DNA from: Bisporella sp. PMI_857
Taxonomy: Eukaryota; Ascomycota; Leotiomycetes; Helotiales; Helotiaceae
Assembly: GCA_021307315.1 (NCBI GenBank)
Contig: JAJSPD010000006.1
Coordinates: 558,001 to 622,000, forward strand
Direction: 5' to 3'
DNA length: 64,000 nt
Below the pieces are notes generated by a model that ran no database searches, was not told the DNA's origin, and worked only from the letters and a program-made list of their open reading frames with translations. The stretch's first letter is position 1, and each line of letters opens with the position of its first letter. This document shows, piece by piece, positions 49,513 to 62,312 of the stretch. The translations under genes were made by a program, and so were the position numbers.

Positions 49513-50059
49513 ACCATTTCTGGGAATTAGATATATATTGCTGTTGGTTTATTGATAGCGGTGGCGTATACGGTTCGGCCAATACCATATCTGATTTCAT
49601 TTCATTTCATCTGATCTTGCTTCTAAACATCGGTTTGATATATATAATTTGCATTCAGGACAAGCCTATTGAAGTGTCAATTTCTTGAGCATTCAGAAGT
49701 GTGATTACTGGCACAGCTGCGGGTTATTCATAGAGATATTCTTTATTGAGGCAGTTGCGTCGGCGATGAATGTGATCTAGGCCCGGTGTTACTCAAAGGA
49801 TTCAGAAATCGTATTTGACATCGTGTAACGTAACTGATAGAGAATATCGATTGCTGTGCGTTGTAATTTGCCAAGATCTCCTCAAATGGACTAGCTCCGT
49901 ACCCCACATAATTTGGTTGGATTGCCCCTGGTTGATGCAACCTTTTCGTTTTTTTTGGAAGCCCAAAGGATTCGAATTATACCAGTCAAAACCTTACAAA
50001 GCATTCATCTATTAATCATAAAACTTCTATTTGACAAGTATTGATCAATTATTTTAACA
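49513..50059. other. Intergenic region, sct1 to erg27
   Basis: About 550 AT-rich bases with no gene. It contains the sct1 3' flank and the erg27 promoter. Confidence 0.6.
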
Positions 50060-51696
50060 ATGGGTCTTCCACCATGGGAGACGAGCGATAGCCAACATTT
50101 TACCTTTATTACCGGCGCAAACAGGTGCATACACCCCCTGCGTTCCTTGACACTTTGGTTCTAATATTATTTCAGTGGTCTTGGGCATTCCATCGCGGCA
50201 CGACTAATCGAGGAGTTCTTAAACTCACCGGATACGCCTTCGAACAAACATCTAATTTTAATACTGTGCACACCGCACTCCGCTCAAAACTCGATTCGCC
50301 ATACCCGTCTACGAGCCCATCTGCGCAAAGTAGCAGAATACTCGGAACTTGCCACAACATTACGGAAGAAAGCGAAGGCGCAAGGCACAGCATACAAATG
50401 GGAGGACACAGTGCGAAGAGTACACTTCCTAGGTGTGGAGGCTGATCTTTGCGATCTGAAGAGCGTGTACGCGCTGGCTGATAGACTGGTCAACGGAACA
50501 GTTGGGAGCCCGGATGCTACGACCATGGAGGGGCGGCCATTGCCTCACGGCTCGCCAGGCACAGCGAGCTATTCGGAGGACATAGTGCAAGATCGCTGGG
50601 CTCTCAATACGACACCAGGTTCAATTGGTGCGCAGAGAGCTTGGGGTGGGGATTGCATGGCATCAGGATCCCAAGATTGGACTCTGTGATCTTGAATGCC
50701 GGACATGGCGGTTGGCTCGGGGTGGACTATTTGCTCGCAACGAAAACGATATTGCTGGATTTGAAAGACTCGGTGACCTGGCCGGCATTCAAGATTTCAA
50801 ACCAAGGTGCACTTACCAGACCGCAGTCAACTTACAAAGCTGCACAGAAAGGAGATGAAGAGAAGCAGCCCCTGCTGTCGGAACAAGAGCAAACAGATGA
50901 ACCACCACTTGGCGAAGTATTCTGTTCGAACGTATTTGGACATTACATCCTCACTCATGAGTTGATGCCACTTCTTTCTCGGCCTGCATCAGAATCTGCC
51001 ACCTCGGGTGGGAAGATTATTTGGATGTCAAGTCTAGAAGCTGATGGCCAACCTAATTTACTTTCCATCGATGACATTCAAGCTATCGAATCCAAACTGC
51101 CGTACGAAATAGTAAGCGCCTTATTGACCTTCTCGCATTCACCTCGGAATTACCATCAGTGAGTCGAGATGTGGCATCCTACTTTGACACGAAAGCTACT
51201 GTGACTGTTAAAGCCAGCACAGAAACCAAAGAAGCATTGGTCAAGCCAAGAGTGTTCGTTGCGCATCCAGGCATCTTCGCATCAGATATTCTTCCACTGA
51301 ATTTCATCCTTGTTATCATCTATAAATTTGTGTTCTTAGTTGCCAGATGGTTTGGAAGTCATGGCACACGATGACCCGAAAGGCCGCTGTAGCGGCTGTC
51401 TGGTAGCTCTAGCCAGTGACGAAACTGTTTGAGAGGATGAATATCAGAAGAAGCGAAATGGGGCTCCGCCACAGATAGGTCTGGTAAGAGAGAGCCATGC
51501 GGACTAACGTTCTGGCTGGGGCTGGGATGGCAAGGTGGGATCCCAGCAAGCGATGCACTAATCGGGAGGAAGAGCATGTTGATCTTACCAAAGAGGCGAG
51601 AGAGGATTTCGAGATCCTCGGTGGCCAATGCTGGCGAGAAATGGAAAGGCTGCGGGGGAGTGGGAGGGTATTCTTGGAGTCAAGGGGAAGAAGTGA
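50060..51696 (+). CDS. erg27: 3-keto-steroid reductase Erg27
   Basis: NADPH-dependent short-chain dehydrogenase of ergosterol C-4 demethylation; the target of fenhexamid-type fungicides in related fungi. Exon 1 (50060-50124) gives MGLPPWETSDSQHFTFITGA. An intron at 50125-50175 splits the Ser of TGANSGLG, the nucleotide-binding loop. Later motifs: DSVILNAGHGGWLGVDYLL (NAG), NVFGHYILTHELMPLL and GGKIIWMSSLEA (catalytic Ser). The catalytic YxxxK is read as YE(S)SKRLIDLLAF across a one-base shift near 51110. The C-terminus (REDFEILGGQCWREMERLR, then GILGVKGKK and TGA at 51694-51696) matches the family end. Other frameshifts lie near 50230-50280, 50640, 51360 and 51430-51500. Confidence 0.9.
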
Positions 51697-53270
51697 TGAC
51701 GTTCTTGGGGTTGGAAATCTGTACAATTATAATCAGAGGCCAAGTAACTTCGCTGTTGCGTAGTCTCAAGAGGCAGTTTACCGGAAACAGAAACACGAAA
51801 GCATCCTGTAATTAATTTAATATAAGGCTATAATACAATTGGGATTACAAGATAAATGAGAAGTAATCCTCTTCATTCAAGCACAGAGCCAAAGCAGCGT
51901 AGACGGATCGGTGTGGTAGGGGCTCGTTTGGACGTACCAGGCGGTTTAAGCAGATTGCCTTGGAAGGCGTTTCTCGCGTCCTTGCTTGTCGCCGTCATGG
52001 ATATTTAACAGAAGTTAACACGGCGCGTTTTGCGTGCGTTTCTGCTGGCGTTATATAATCCAATCCCGTTTACCGAACCAGTCAGTCAGTCAGTCTGCTG
52101 CCACAAAGGGCATCGAGCGACAAGCGTGCACCGTGGTTTGCTACGCGCCCAAGCATCTCGAGCCCGTTCAAGGTTCTCTTGGACAGGCGTAGGGCTCGCA
52201 GGTTAACTTACTGACCACCTCCTTCTCGTAATGTGGATGCGTATGCTCTACCGCATTACCGTCCTCGATATGGCCGTTCGAATTCACAGCCAAGAAGCGC
52301 ACGAAGGCCGCGGGGTGATTGAAAAAAGGCGAGCAGGAAACAGGAGCCGTTTGTAGTTCGTGATACTGGGTGCCAGACCGCCGTGTGCATCTTCAGGACA
52401 GCCTCGAAGATGGTTGGAGAGATGGTTGCTTTCTGTTATGGCATTGGAAACGTGCCCGGTAAGCTTCTACATATATATCAAACCATCTAGCCAACCTCTC
52501 GGTTCCAAGCAAACGCTTGTTGCCTGTTGCAATGACGTGATAGGCGTCTGCGAATCGAATAAAAAAAGGACCATATCGATTCGTGAATCAATATATATTT
52601 TCTGATCCATGGAATAATCCCGGCCTTGCGTATGTACGATATCGTGCCACACAATATCGCACCGCTCTGCAACTTGCTCATCAACTGTTAAGTGTATACC
52701 CCTTCGTTGAGTATGGAAGCGAGAGATATGATAACCCACGAGTGCGCTGAAGGCTTTTCAACGTCTTTGATGAGCCTGCTACATTCCATGGCGGCTTCAT
52801 CTGCAAGGAGGGTAGGGGATATGTTTGCGAAATACTACATTCGGAATACACTTCAGGGGCTCTAACGGGTTGACTGCCTCGTCTTCATTACACCTTCTTG
52901 ACCTTTACATCAGGACACCAAATGTAGTTAGATGGCTTATTCTCAAGGAGACAAATTTCTGTTGCTTTACCTTCACGTTTCAATGTATCATGAAGTCTGG
53001 TACAAGCAAAACAGATTTGTTTTAAGGGTTGAAATGGCCGGATCACTTTGCAGTGCCATCCTGAGTTTGTCCAATTTACATATCGAAAAGCCTAGACATA
53101 AAATCCGAGGCGTCAATACGCCAATGTCTACCAGGAAATGATATCTTTAGATCCCAGGAGGTTGCCATCTATAAATATCATACCCTCTTGTATTACTTTT
53201 CCGGTACTCCAAGACCCATTAAAACCGAGATTGGTATCGTCCGATGATCAAATCATAAAGTAGCTCCATA
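51697..53270. other. Intergenic region
   Basis: About 1.6 kb with no recognised gene. A short tetranucleotide run (GTCA-type, 52081-52095) is the only simple repeat. The two flanking genes converge here, so both 3' ends lie inside. Confidence 0.5.
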
Positions 53271-56200
53271 TTAAGCGCCTATCCTCCTTCCATCATTTCT
53301 TAAATCATCTAACATAATCTTTAAGCTTCTCATCGGCACTGGCTTCGTCAAAAATAGATCTACACCACTGCTGAACGCTTCCTGCCTCGTTGTCGGATTT
53401 GCCGCTCCAGTCAGTGCCACAAGAGCTACGGGATTCAGCCCTTGCTCGCGCTCGAAGCGGCGAATATGCCGTGTGCTTTCGATCCCGCTCATTATAGGCA
53501 TTGAGATATCTAGCCCGATACGTCAGTCATGGCTGACTTAAGGATAAAAGGAAAGAAGGCAAAAGCATACCCATAAAAATCACATCAAAACCGCCCTGAG
53601 CTTCTTTGTACCTATTCAGCGCTTCAAGACCATTGATAGCGGTAGCATGGTTGAGTTTCAATTTCCGCATGTAAGCAACTAGTAGTTTGAGGTTTATCTC
53701 ATTGTCCTCAACAAGGAGGACTCGTAATCCACCTTTGTGATTGACAACGGATGTGTCAATTGACGTTCTACGATCGAATCCAAGGGGTGTGACGACAGGG
53801 GCAGGTGCATTTGGCATCGGAATATCTGAGGTTGGCGATGTGTACGCTGCAGGGCTGGAATTGTACCAATCTTGATGTGTGGGTAACGCATCTGGGATCA
53901 AGTTTACGTAAGGTGGTTGGACTGGTGCAGGTGCAGCCTCTGGTGCTGATGTATTTCCATTTCTCTTGATATTGCTTCTGGAAGTGCGGTTTGACTAATG
54001 AATGCTGCTGTAGCACCTTTGCAATCTTATGTGGACCAAATCTGGGTGGAGATTAGTGTGATGTGGAATTGGTGAGAACGTAGATACTTACGGTTGTGGA
54101 ACGTAGAAGACTTTGAGTAACCCATGAGAGACAGCTTTTAGACCCTGTGGGTAAGCTTCGCAGAGAATAATAACAATTGATGGCCCGAAATTGTCTGGTC
54201 TTGATTCATATGACTTCAACTTGTCGTCCAAGCTTGAAACGCCAGATTCCATGATAACCTCAACATCGAATTGTGTTTTGTCAATTGTAAAAGTCATGCC
54301 AGGCTCCATTCCGAACCATTCCTGTAGCATCATGTGCATCGAAGATTTGAGAAACATTGCTCCTTCGAAGTCAGCGGGAAGTATGCCATCAGGAATGTCA
54401 GGGTATCGGTCAAACCATCCAGGCAAAATTTTCGCCCTTGAGTCACTAGTTTTACTTGAGCGACAAAATCTGGCATATCTTGTTTAGATGGCAAGCTCGC
54501 CACCATAGGCAGTTTGACTGTAGCCTCAGTTCCAACCCCTTGCTCACTCTTGAAATTGATTTCGCCTTCAAGGTCTTGAATGATGTGACGCACAATGCTC
54601 AGCCCAAGACCGGCTCCTGCAGCCAAGGAGTCTTCTTGGGCGAAAGGTTTATACAGATGATGCTTTAAGAACTCCTTTGAAATGCCTTGCCGGAGTCTTT
54701 GACTTTCAGCACCATCATAGATCGACCTTTCTTGCCTTTTAAGACCACATCATCCTCAATGGTCAATGACACTTTAATATATCCACTCCTTGTATACTTC
54801 ATTGAGTTTCCGAACAAGTTTAGGAGTATCCGCCTCCATGCACCAGCATCCACCTCGAATGTCCAATTTGGCCGCCACTGTACATCCATAATTATGGTGA
54901 CTGGATTTTCCGTAATATCTGACGACTGTGCTTTAGGATTCTGGTGATTACACAAGTATCATAAGCTCGTTTACTCAGGTTGCGGCCCGCGTATACACTC
55001 GACACTTCTCTGACGTACATAGTAGCTTTCTCAGTATTATCTAAACCTTCTCCTCTTGAACTGACATTCTGGGTTTCTTTCCTGCTCTCTTTGACGCTTT
55101 ACTCCTATCCTTCACCTTTTATTAACTTTGGAGAAGTCGAGAACGTGATTTATCGTGTCCAGTAGCACTCTTCCAGAGGCATTAATATTGTTTACCATAT
55201 CAGTCTGTACTTCCGTCATTTCTGTCTCTTGAAGGAATTCAACACTCGCCAAGACACCATGCAGAGGCGAGCGAAGCTCATGTGATATGCTGGAGATAAA
55301 ATCATTCTTCATCTGTGTTAGCACCAAGGCTGAAAGTCGGGCGACCTTGCCATGACGCTGTTTCCAAATGCTGCAAGATAGGTGAGATCCTCGATAGGGC
55401 AAAGTAATCGTGTCGGTGACGTGGACCAAACTAGACTTCCAGCGTACCATCTTTCCTGCTCTGGTCCCACAATGGAAACCAAAATACGGCTTCGAGCACC
55501 AGGTAATGCTTTACGGAGTGCCGCAGCTTCTGCTTCTCTGGATATTCTTTTACGCTGCGCATTTCTCTGAATTCTCCCGTCGATGTACTGGCGGATCTTC
55601 GCCTGGAAGATAAGCATTATCAGTATCGCTAGAAGAGAATGATCCATCTTCATCAAAGTTGAAAACTTTTCCATGAGGGTATCTTTTGAGAAGGGTTCTC
55701 AACCTTTCTCTGGGAAATGCTGGTTCTCAGGTGGAGGGGCGTGTCCGCGGAGGCTTGATCGTTTTCGAGTACTAAACCCTAGAATACTACAGCAGTTTTC
55801 GGCAGCTTGAGTATCAGTAATCCGAAGATCTCCGTGCTGCATCATCTTCGCTGGTGTGCATCACCTCATTCACATCAAAATTTCCTGGAGCTTTCTGCTC
55901 CATACTATCCTTTTGCGACGCAGCGCCAAACGAGCTAATGCTTGCATCATAGAATATGGTTCCATCTACGCCGCCAGCTTCTCGAATGAGATTACTTGCT
56001 CGGCCGAATACTGCTTTCAGATCTTTCGTCAATAAGGCTTCTTGCAGCTCCTTCGATATTTTCGGTGGTAGATGAGTCCTGAGGTAAGTCAAATGCAACA
56101 GTGGTAGGCCTAGCTCCATCACCTACTGTTCCTTCAGATGTGTCAAAAGTAGTGACAGAACTGTTTCGTGGAACATTGGACTTAGAAAATGTTGTCGTCG

Positions 56201-57435
56201 GAGTTGTGGTGTCTGTTGATGTGTAGCTATCCCTCTGGGGTATTCCAGGTCTACCATCACCGCTACGATCGATGTGGGACAATGTGGATGATGACGGAGA
56301 TCTCGAGAGTGGCGAGTGTTCCAGATTTTGTGTTGGTGAATGCGTATGAGTATGAGTAAACACACTTGCCATACTCCCCGGGAGCTGGTAAGTCTTCCAG
56401 AGGGTCCTGCACACCAAACTCGAGATCTGCCTGGCCATCCAATGTAGCGCCATGCCGGATGCGCTTTTTTATCTTTGAGTGCTGAGACTTATGCCCTCCT
56501 GCAGCCACCAATCCCTCAGGGTCGATTTTCCCTCAATGAACAATCCGATAGCTTTCACCATTCGTTCTGAGCGGTACTGCATCTGGTTTAATCGTTGAGC
56601 CTCGAGATGGTCCATCACAGTCACTCCCATGTCGATCAAGAACTCAATTTCACCCTCGCTCAAACCCTCGTGTGGTTTATCATCCACCACAATATAAGTG
56701 CCAATTACCATTCCTCTATGTAGTTGCGAGCGAAGGGGGACACAAGCGAGAAATCTCACATGAGGCTCCCTCTCGACAACACATTTTTTGGCGAACCTGT
56801 CGTCCTTGCTAAGGTCAGGGAAAATGCATATTTGGGTGTCGCTTCATCATCTCCGCAGAATATTTTAACCAATTCCATGCCCAGACCGCAGTTTTCCTTG
56901 AGCGCGACAGCCTATCACCGAGTTAGCCCAATGACCAGTTTGAAGTTCTGCAGAAGCTAGGAGTAGCTATTTTAGACTTTGTAATAGCAGGACAAACGAA
57001 GTGTCTTGGCTTCCAAAATGATTCTTCAGCTCGCAGCTCCTAATCGGGGAAGTGATATATTTGAAAAGAAATAAGACGAACTCCGTGCCATAATGGATCA
57101 TTCTTATCGTCATCCTGCTGGAGACCCAATCCAACCCCCGCTTCTGCAAGTATATATTCAGTATCTCTGGCGGAAAGAGTGATGAGGCCACGCTTTGCAC
57201 GTAGCCTATGAGCTCCGAGTTGCGCAAACGCAGTCAAGACGGGATCGCTGGAGGAGCGAGGGCTTGTTTCACGGTCATCGCGATCATGAGCGGAAGCTAC
57301 GGGAAGGTCGAGACGCTGGTAATATCTTTTCAAATTAGCCTCGTGCGCCAAAGGTAATGCCTGATATGGTAGGAAAGCCTTCGATTACCTGCAGACCTCT
57401 CGCTCCCTCGCTGTCGGGCTTGTTGACTTGGGCAT
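53271..57435 (-). CDS. GAF-domain hybrid histidine kinase
   Basis: Two-component sensor with kinase and receiver in one protein. The start at 57435 (MPKSTSPTAREREVC) leads to a GAF-like sensor region (LAHEANLKRYYQRLDLPVAS; LGAHRLRAKRGLITLSARD; LSEGEIEFLIDMGVTVMDH). A Ser/Thr/His-rich linker follows, then a second sensor-like part (FGRASNLIREAGGVDGTIFY). The phosphorylated His is in SHELRSPLHGVLASVEF (codon 55280-55282). ATPase boxes: RRILLNLFGNSMKYT (N-box), KVKDSGK(G)IS and AGAGLGLSIVRHI (G-box). The receiver has LRVLLVEDNEINLKLLVAYM, the phospho-Asp in FDVIFM-D-ISMPIMSG and the Lys in LFLTKPV. An intron at 53510-53570 splits that Asp codon. Frameshifts are inferred near 57385, 57000-56700, 56450, 56120, 55500, 55120, 54685 and 54430. 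I do not assign a kinase class. Confidence 0.9.
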
Positions 57436-59411
57436 GGCCACACTGTTTGTTGCGGAATGAAAATAGGCTGTATTACACGGTGTTCAAAGAGACGATTTGA
57501 TTCCACATATCTGAGAGCGCTCTTGTCGGCCGCTCAACCGAGGCTGTGAGTATAAATGAATGCGAAGAAGCTTGGGAAATGCTTCATTGCATGTCTTAAG
57601 CCGAAAACTGTATTCCTTGAACACAAAGGGAGTGCGGTGCGGTAGGTTATGTACGGTGATGAATAACCCCCTGGATAGATGCTGACTGGACACTCAAACT
57701 TTGTTCAGGGTCTACAGGGGACCCAGGCCCCACGAAACGATGATCACAAAGCTTAATGGGCGGGCAACAGCCTGCGTATACAAGTAAACATAACCTGGTC
57801 GGGTAATATGATGAAAAGGAAAGCACTTGGTCAAGAAGACCTTCAAAAAATAACAAAGAAATATTTTATTCGTTGATGGAGAGCATGAGGTGAACAGGTA
57901 GGGTAAACAGTGTGCAGTTAAGGTTTATCTCCACCTGCCCCTCCAATCCAACTCCCCAAGCGACTTTGTTACTGTTACAGTACAAGCATTTCTCGGGAAG
58001 TACAAGATCGGCATTGCTAGTGTCCGATTTATCCGATAGATATAGCCGCCCGACGCCTCCCACATGTCCCCCAAGTTATGCCTAGGCTGTACCTGTTTGT
58101 AGCCTTGCTAAAAAAGCATTTCTGTCAGGTTTCAACGAAAAAAGCCAGCCATGCCAGGGCAGTACTCTGGAAGATTCTAGCCTTATCTCACAAGGCCCAC
58201 TGTAGACAGCCTGAGCCTGAATCATCACGCTTGAACGTGCTAAAGCTGCGACAAGGCAAATACGTTGGCAGGACTTGATAGGTGAGGGCTCATTGCCCAG
58301 GCTAAGGCGATACACAACCTTGGGCTATTATCCTCTTAAATGAGGCTTTGGAAAACTCTGTAATTTTTCTGGTCTACAAAGCGATGAGCTTCCTAACGAA
58401 AGGACTTCGTTGAGGACCGTGAACTGATTTTCTAACCTGACATATTATAACTGCTGGCTAAGAGGAGGTCCAAGCGCCTTGACATGTGTTATTAATCAAA
58501 GGATCCGTTTGGGAGATACTGTGCAGATACACCCCATTCAGGCAGCGCTGCTATTCTGCGTTGGTGGAAGCTAGCTTTGGATACTCCCAGGAACACAAGA
58601 TTGTATGAAGGGTTCTGCATGGAGCTGTCGCTCATACTATGCAGTTTTTGCTCATAGCTGCCGCCTTCAGCAAATTAGTTGATTGTGTTGTTCGTAAACC
58701 AGTACTCTCATTATTGTAGTTGGCTTAATCAGAAGGGCAGTCTCGATTTCACTAGCGGGTAAACTAATGAATGATTACAAAGCCCTTGTAATCCTATACT
58801 TGTTATCATGCTTCCTCTTCCACCGACCAGGGCCCGTCGATGAAACCCATATGTTCTATGAACGCGACACAAAGGACTATGTTGGTAAAAACCATATTAC
58901 AGCCATGTCGAGGTCTCGGATTTCGTTTCGGTAAAGCTCTATGACTCGGAGACTCTCCTACTTACACACAATATGATCTGGACAGCGTCAATACTCATCA
59001 TCGTAATTCTGCGACTAAATTCCATAAATGTATTGATATAGTACAGCCCCGTGCAGCGCGATTAGAAGCTCTTAAAAGCAGTCTTTCTCATATCACAAGT
59101 CACCCGAATCACCTAGCTACCTATTCTAGTCCTGATTCCTTTAACTCTGACATATGTGCGAGAGCGTTATGATGCTCTTCATATGCCATAGACCACTTTG
59201 TCTTGAGCATGAGCATCATTTTATTAACGATTTTCTCTTGATAATCTTACAGCCAAATATCTCTGCTATAGGCGTTTCCCTCTAATGGCATCACTTTACG
59301 GATTTCTAGAACCCATCGGAAGTAGTTGAAGTCCAGCTCCTCCACCAAGACCTACGCTGAAGTTCGATGACTCTTTGAACCCACATCACTGTCAAATTCT
59401 GCATCTCGTCC
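57436..59411. other. Histidine kinase promoter and intergenic region
   Basis: About 2 kb. The part next to 57436 holds the kinase promoter. The rest is AT-rich with short unconvincing frames. No gene or RNA is recognised. Confidence 0.5.
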
Positions 59412-59992
59412 TTAACTTTTCCACTGGTCATACATGTAAAAACCGTGTGGCATCAAATCGGAATTAAATTCAGCATGCCCTAGGATTCCAGTATTGCTAT
59501 AAGACGTAGCAGCAAACTGTGTATCCAGTGCATCGAAGGCGAGGATATACCATTTTATGGCCTCAGAGCTTTCTTTAGCGAGCTCGTAAGCCGTAAAGAG
59601 TCCGACGGCACTGCTCCCGTACTGGCAATAGTTCCGCCATCAAGCAGTGGTTCATGGTGAGCAACTTGGCAGAGATCAGACATTCGAGATTGTGTAGCCG
59701 TTGTGTCCACAAGAGTCATCATCTTCTCAATACGTACACCGACCACCCTACCCCAAGAAATAGTAATGTTGCAGCCAGGTTTATATTGGAACTGGACGTA
59801 AAGGAGAAATGGCCAGAGCTTAAAGAGGAGTTCACTGGAAACAGCGAAATATGGTACCAGTCTATGACAAGAAGTTGACATTGTCCACGTACACAGGGTT
59901 AGTACTGCTGACCATTCGATCAATATCGGTTCGCGACGAGGAGTTTCAATCGGTTGGGGATTGCAGGTTTCGCTCGTGCTACTATACGGCAT
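59412..59992 (-). CDS. Unrecognised protein, possibly partial
   Basis: Two minus-strand frames join after a one-base shift near 59635. The upstream frame (from 59992) contains KPGCNITISWGRVVGVRIEK, MMTLVDTTATQSRM and SDLCQVAHHEPLLDGG. The downstream frame continues NYCQYGSSAVGLFTAYELAK, ESSEAIKWYILAFDALDTQF and GHAEFNSDLMPHGFYMYDQW, then stops TAA at 59412-59414. The two parts fit across the junction (DGG-NYCQYGSS), so this is probably a real coding segment. Several Cys, Trp and Tyr residues suggest a folded protein. I cannot name the family. The part upstream of 59760 is weaker and may include an intron; the start codon is doubtful. Confidence 0.45.
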
Positions 59993-61287
59993 CTCCTACT
60001 GCGTGCAGTGCGGAGAATTGGCTCAATCATTGCCTAGGTTAACACAGATGATAGAGTCAGGTAGTTAGCATAAACACATCAATGTCACAAAATCTTTATA
60101 GCGTAGTGTATGTCCAGTCACAACAGCCGCCAATAGTCTAGGACGAAATCTAATAAGTAAAGGTATAATAATCATCACGATGGCCGAGGTACTGGCTAAT
60201 GTGCGACTACAACGACAAGTTATGGCAATATACACAACATCCTAATAGGACCAGAAAGCATATAACAGCCACATGGCATGCAAAACAGCGATGGCGAGAA
60301 GCTTCGTATCATATATGATAAAAATATTTCATATATGTATCATATGATATCATGGCCTTAATACCTCTATATTCTTTGTACTGTGTTTAATATTCCAGAG
60401 CTTCAGGCGACTGTAGATGATGCACGCATGGTCGAGCTTGACTGTCAATACTTTACAGTACCTAAGGTTCTTAGTTCTATATGTTGGCTTTTGGCTCAGC
60501 TATCTTAGCAGAGCTTTGGTAAGGCTACGTCTTCCGTAGTAAATATGCCCAAGTGCTTGACTGTACTGTATCCTACCGCACCCTATAATCATCACCGCAA
60601 CACCTTCTTCTGAATCAGGAGCATCCAGCATGAGCACGGATTGCCTTGGGACGCGCCCAGTCATACAAGCACCTTTGTACCTGCGTTTGGGCTCTGAAAA
60701 ATACCGAATACACCTTGCTAGTTCATGTAAAGGCTATCCAAGCCTCGGTATCGGTCCCAAGAGCTCAACACGTGGGGCGGCTAGATGCTTTACGCCTTTC
60801 TCTCATCTCTTGAACGACCAAGATCGGACAAGGCAGACTGTCATAGCCTCTCAGATGACTAGAAGAGTGTGATTAAGTAGTTACAAAAGTGGCGCAGAGG
60901 CAAGAATGGCACCAGCCACAAGGCTGTGTCTCTCGGTTCTCGGCCAATCACAAATTCGGCCAGCAACTAGCAGCAGACTACATTTGATATCTGATTACCC
61001 CTCAGCCCATTGTCATCGAACCTCTTGAAATCTTCCCATAAATCAAACAGATTACATAAAGACTAGTGGCGTTCTTATTCAGAGTGCTTTGTTATAACAC
61101 AAAGTAGGCTGACTCAAAGCCAGACTGACCCAAGATACAAACGGAGGCGAACTTTCTATAAAAGAAAAGCGCTCGGGAAGCAAACTCACATTCTTCAGAG
61201 TCATAACATCCATACCGGACTCCAGGCATACATATACTTGCCTCCATATACGTCATCGATCCATCTCATAGAATCAGACCTGCAAAT
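59993..61287. other. Intergenic region
   Basis: About 1.3 kb. There is an AT-rich palindrome-like stretch near 60300-60350 (repeats of CATATATGATA and ATCATATGATAT). It also contains the promoter of the vWA gene with a CA-rich leader near 61190-61280. No gene recognised. Confidence 0.5.
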
Positions 61288-62312
61288 ATGTTTGATAAAA
61301 CACCCTCAGTCGTGGAGCCCCAGAGAGACACCAACGCATCGTCATCATTCTTCGGAAGTCTACGACGCAAAGCCAGCAACCTGTCTACAAAGTCTAACAA
61401 GTCTTCCCACTCTCAAGACGGCAACGCCCCAAGACAGCGCAGCGTCAGTCCCAATCCAAGCATGAATCCCTTCTCACGTTCGTACTCGCCATCAACACGC
61501 CAGGAGTCCAACATGAACAGCCATACTTTGTTCCCCAACGAGCCGGCTCCCCCTTCGTATGGCGAATCTCTCAATGCGCCTCTTTCGATGCCCCAACCTC
61601 ATTTACCAGCTCAACAAAGTCCCCTCAATGCGAGCACGGCTGATGACCCCTATGCCTTCCTCAAATCCTTTGATACCGTGCTGCTAATTGATGATTCCGG
61701 CTCCATGCGGGAGTCCTCGAACGGCCTGACGAGATGGCGAGAAGTCCAGAACGCGCTCGCAGTTCTAGCCCCATCGTTGCAGCCCACGATTCTGATGGCA
61801 TGGACATCTACTTCTTGAACCACAAAACTACTGGCAGCGCGCCTAAGCGCGGCGTTGCTGACACTGGCTACTACGGCATTAAGGATGCGCACACTGTTGC
61901 TGAAATCTTCAGTGCTGCATCACCTCAGCGAGCCACACCAACGGGTGCACGCCTCAACCACATCTTGAAGCCATATTTCGACCAACTAGAGAGAAGACCT
62001 TACGATACCAAGCCTCTCAACCTAATTATCTTCACAGATGGAGAGTCGAGCGATGACCCGGAAGGCTATATCTTGAAGTATCTGAAGAAGCTCGAGAAGC
62101 TGGACGCAGAGCCCAATCAGCTTGGTATCCAATTCTTCCAAGTCGGAAACGACGCCGGGGCTACGGCTGCGCTGAAGGATTTGGATGATAATCTCCCTGG
62201 AGACAGAGATATAGTGGATACAGTCAAATGGACAGGTAGACCTTTGACTGCGGATTTGATTCTGAAGTCTCTGCTTGGCGCTGTCGTCCGAAGGCTGGAC
62301 CGCAAACAGTAG
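61288..62312 (+). CDS. von Willebrand factor A domain protein
   Basis: The Met at 61288 opens MFDKTPSVVEPQRDTNASSS. The first 120 residues are Ser/Pro-rich and disordered (RKASNLSTKSNKSSHSQDG; PNEPAPPSYGESLNAPLSM, which holds a PPSY motif that could bind WW domains). The vWA domain starts FDTVLLIDDSGSMRESS, giving the D-x-S-x-S metal-binding (MIDAS) motif. It continues GMDIYFLNHKTTGSAPKRGV, TPTGARLNHILKPYFDQL (MIDAS Thr), PLNLIIFTDGESSDDPEGYI and LGIQFFQVGNDAGATAALKD. The stop is at 62312. One frameshift: the C run 61769-61772 is one base short, after which IVAAHDSDG continues. No transmembrane segment or signal peptide is seen, so the protein is probably cytoplasmic. No introns. Confidence 0.9.

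Noticed and set aside
60300..60350. AT-rich palindrome-like sequence
   Set aside because: The inverted match is imperfect and of the kind expected by chance in AT-rich DNA.
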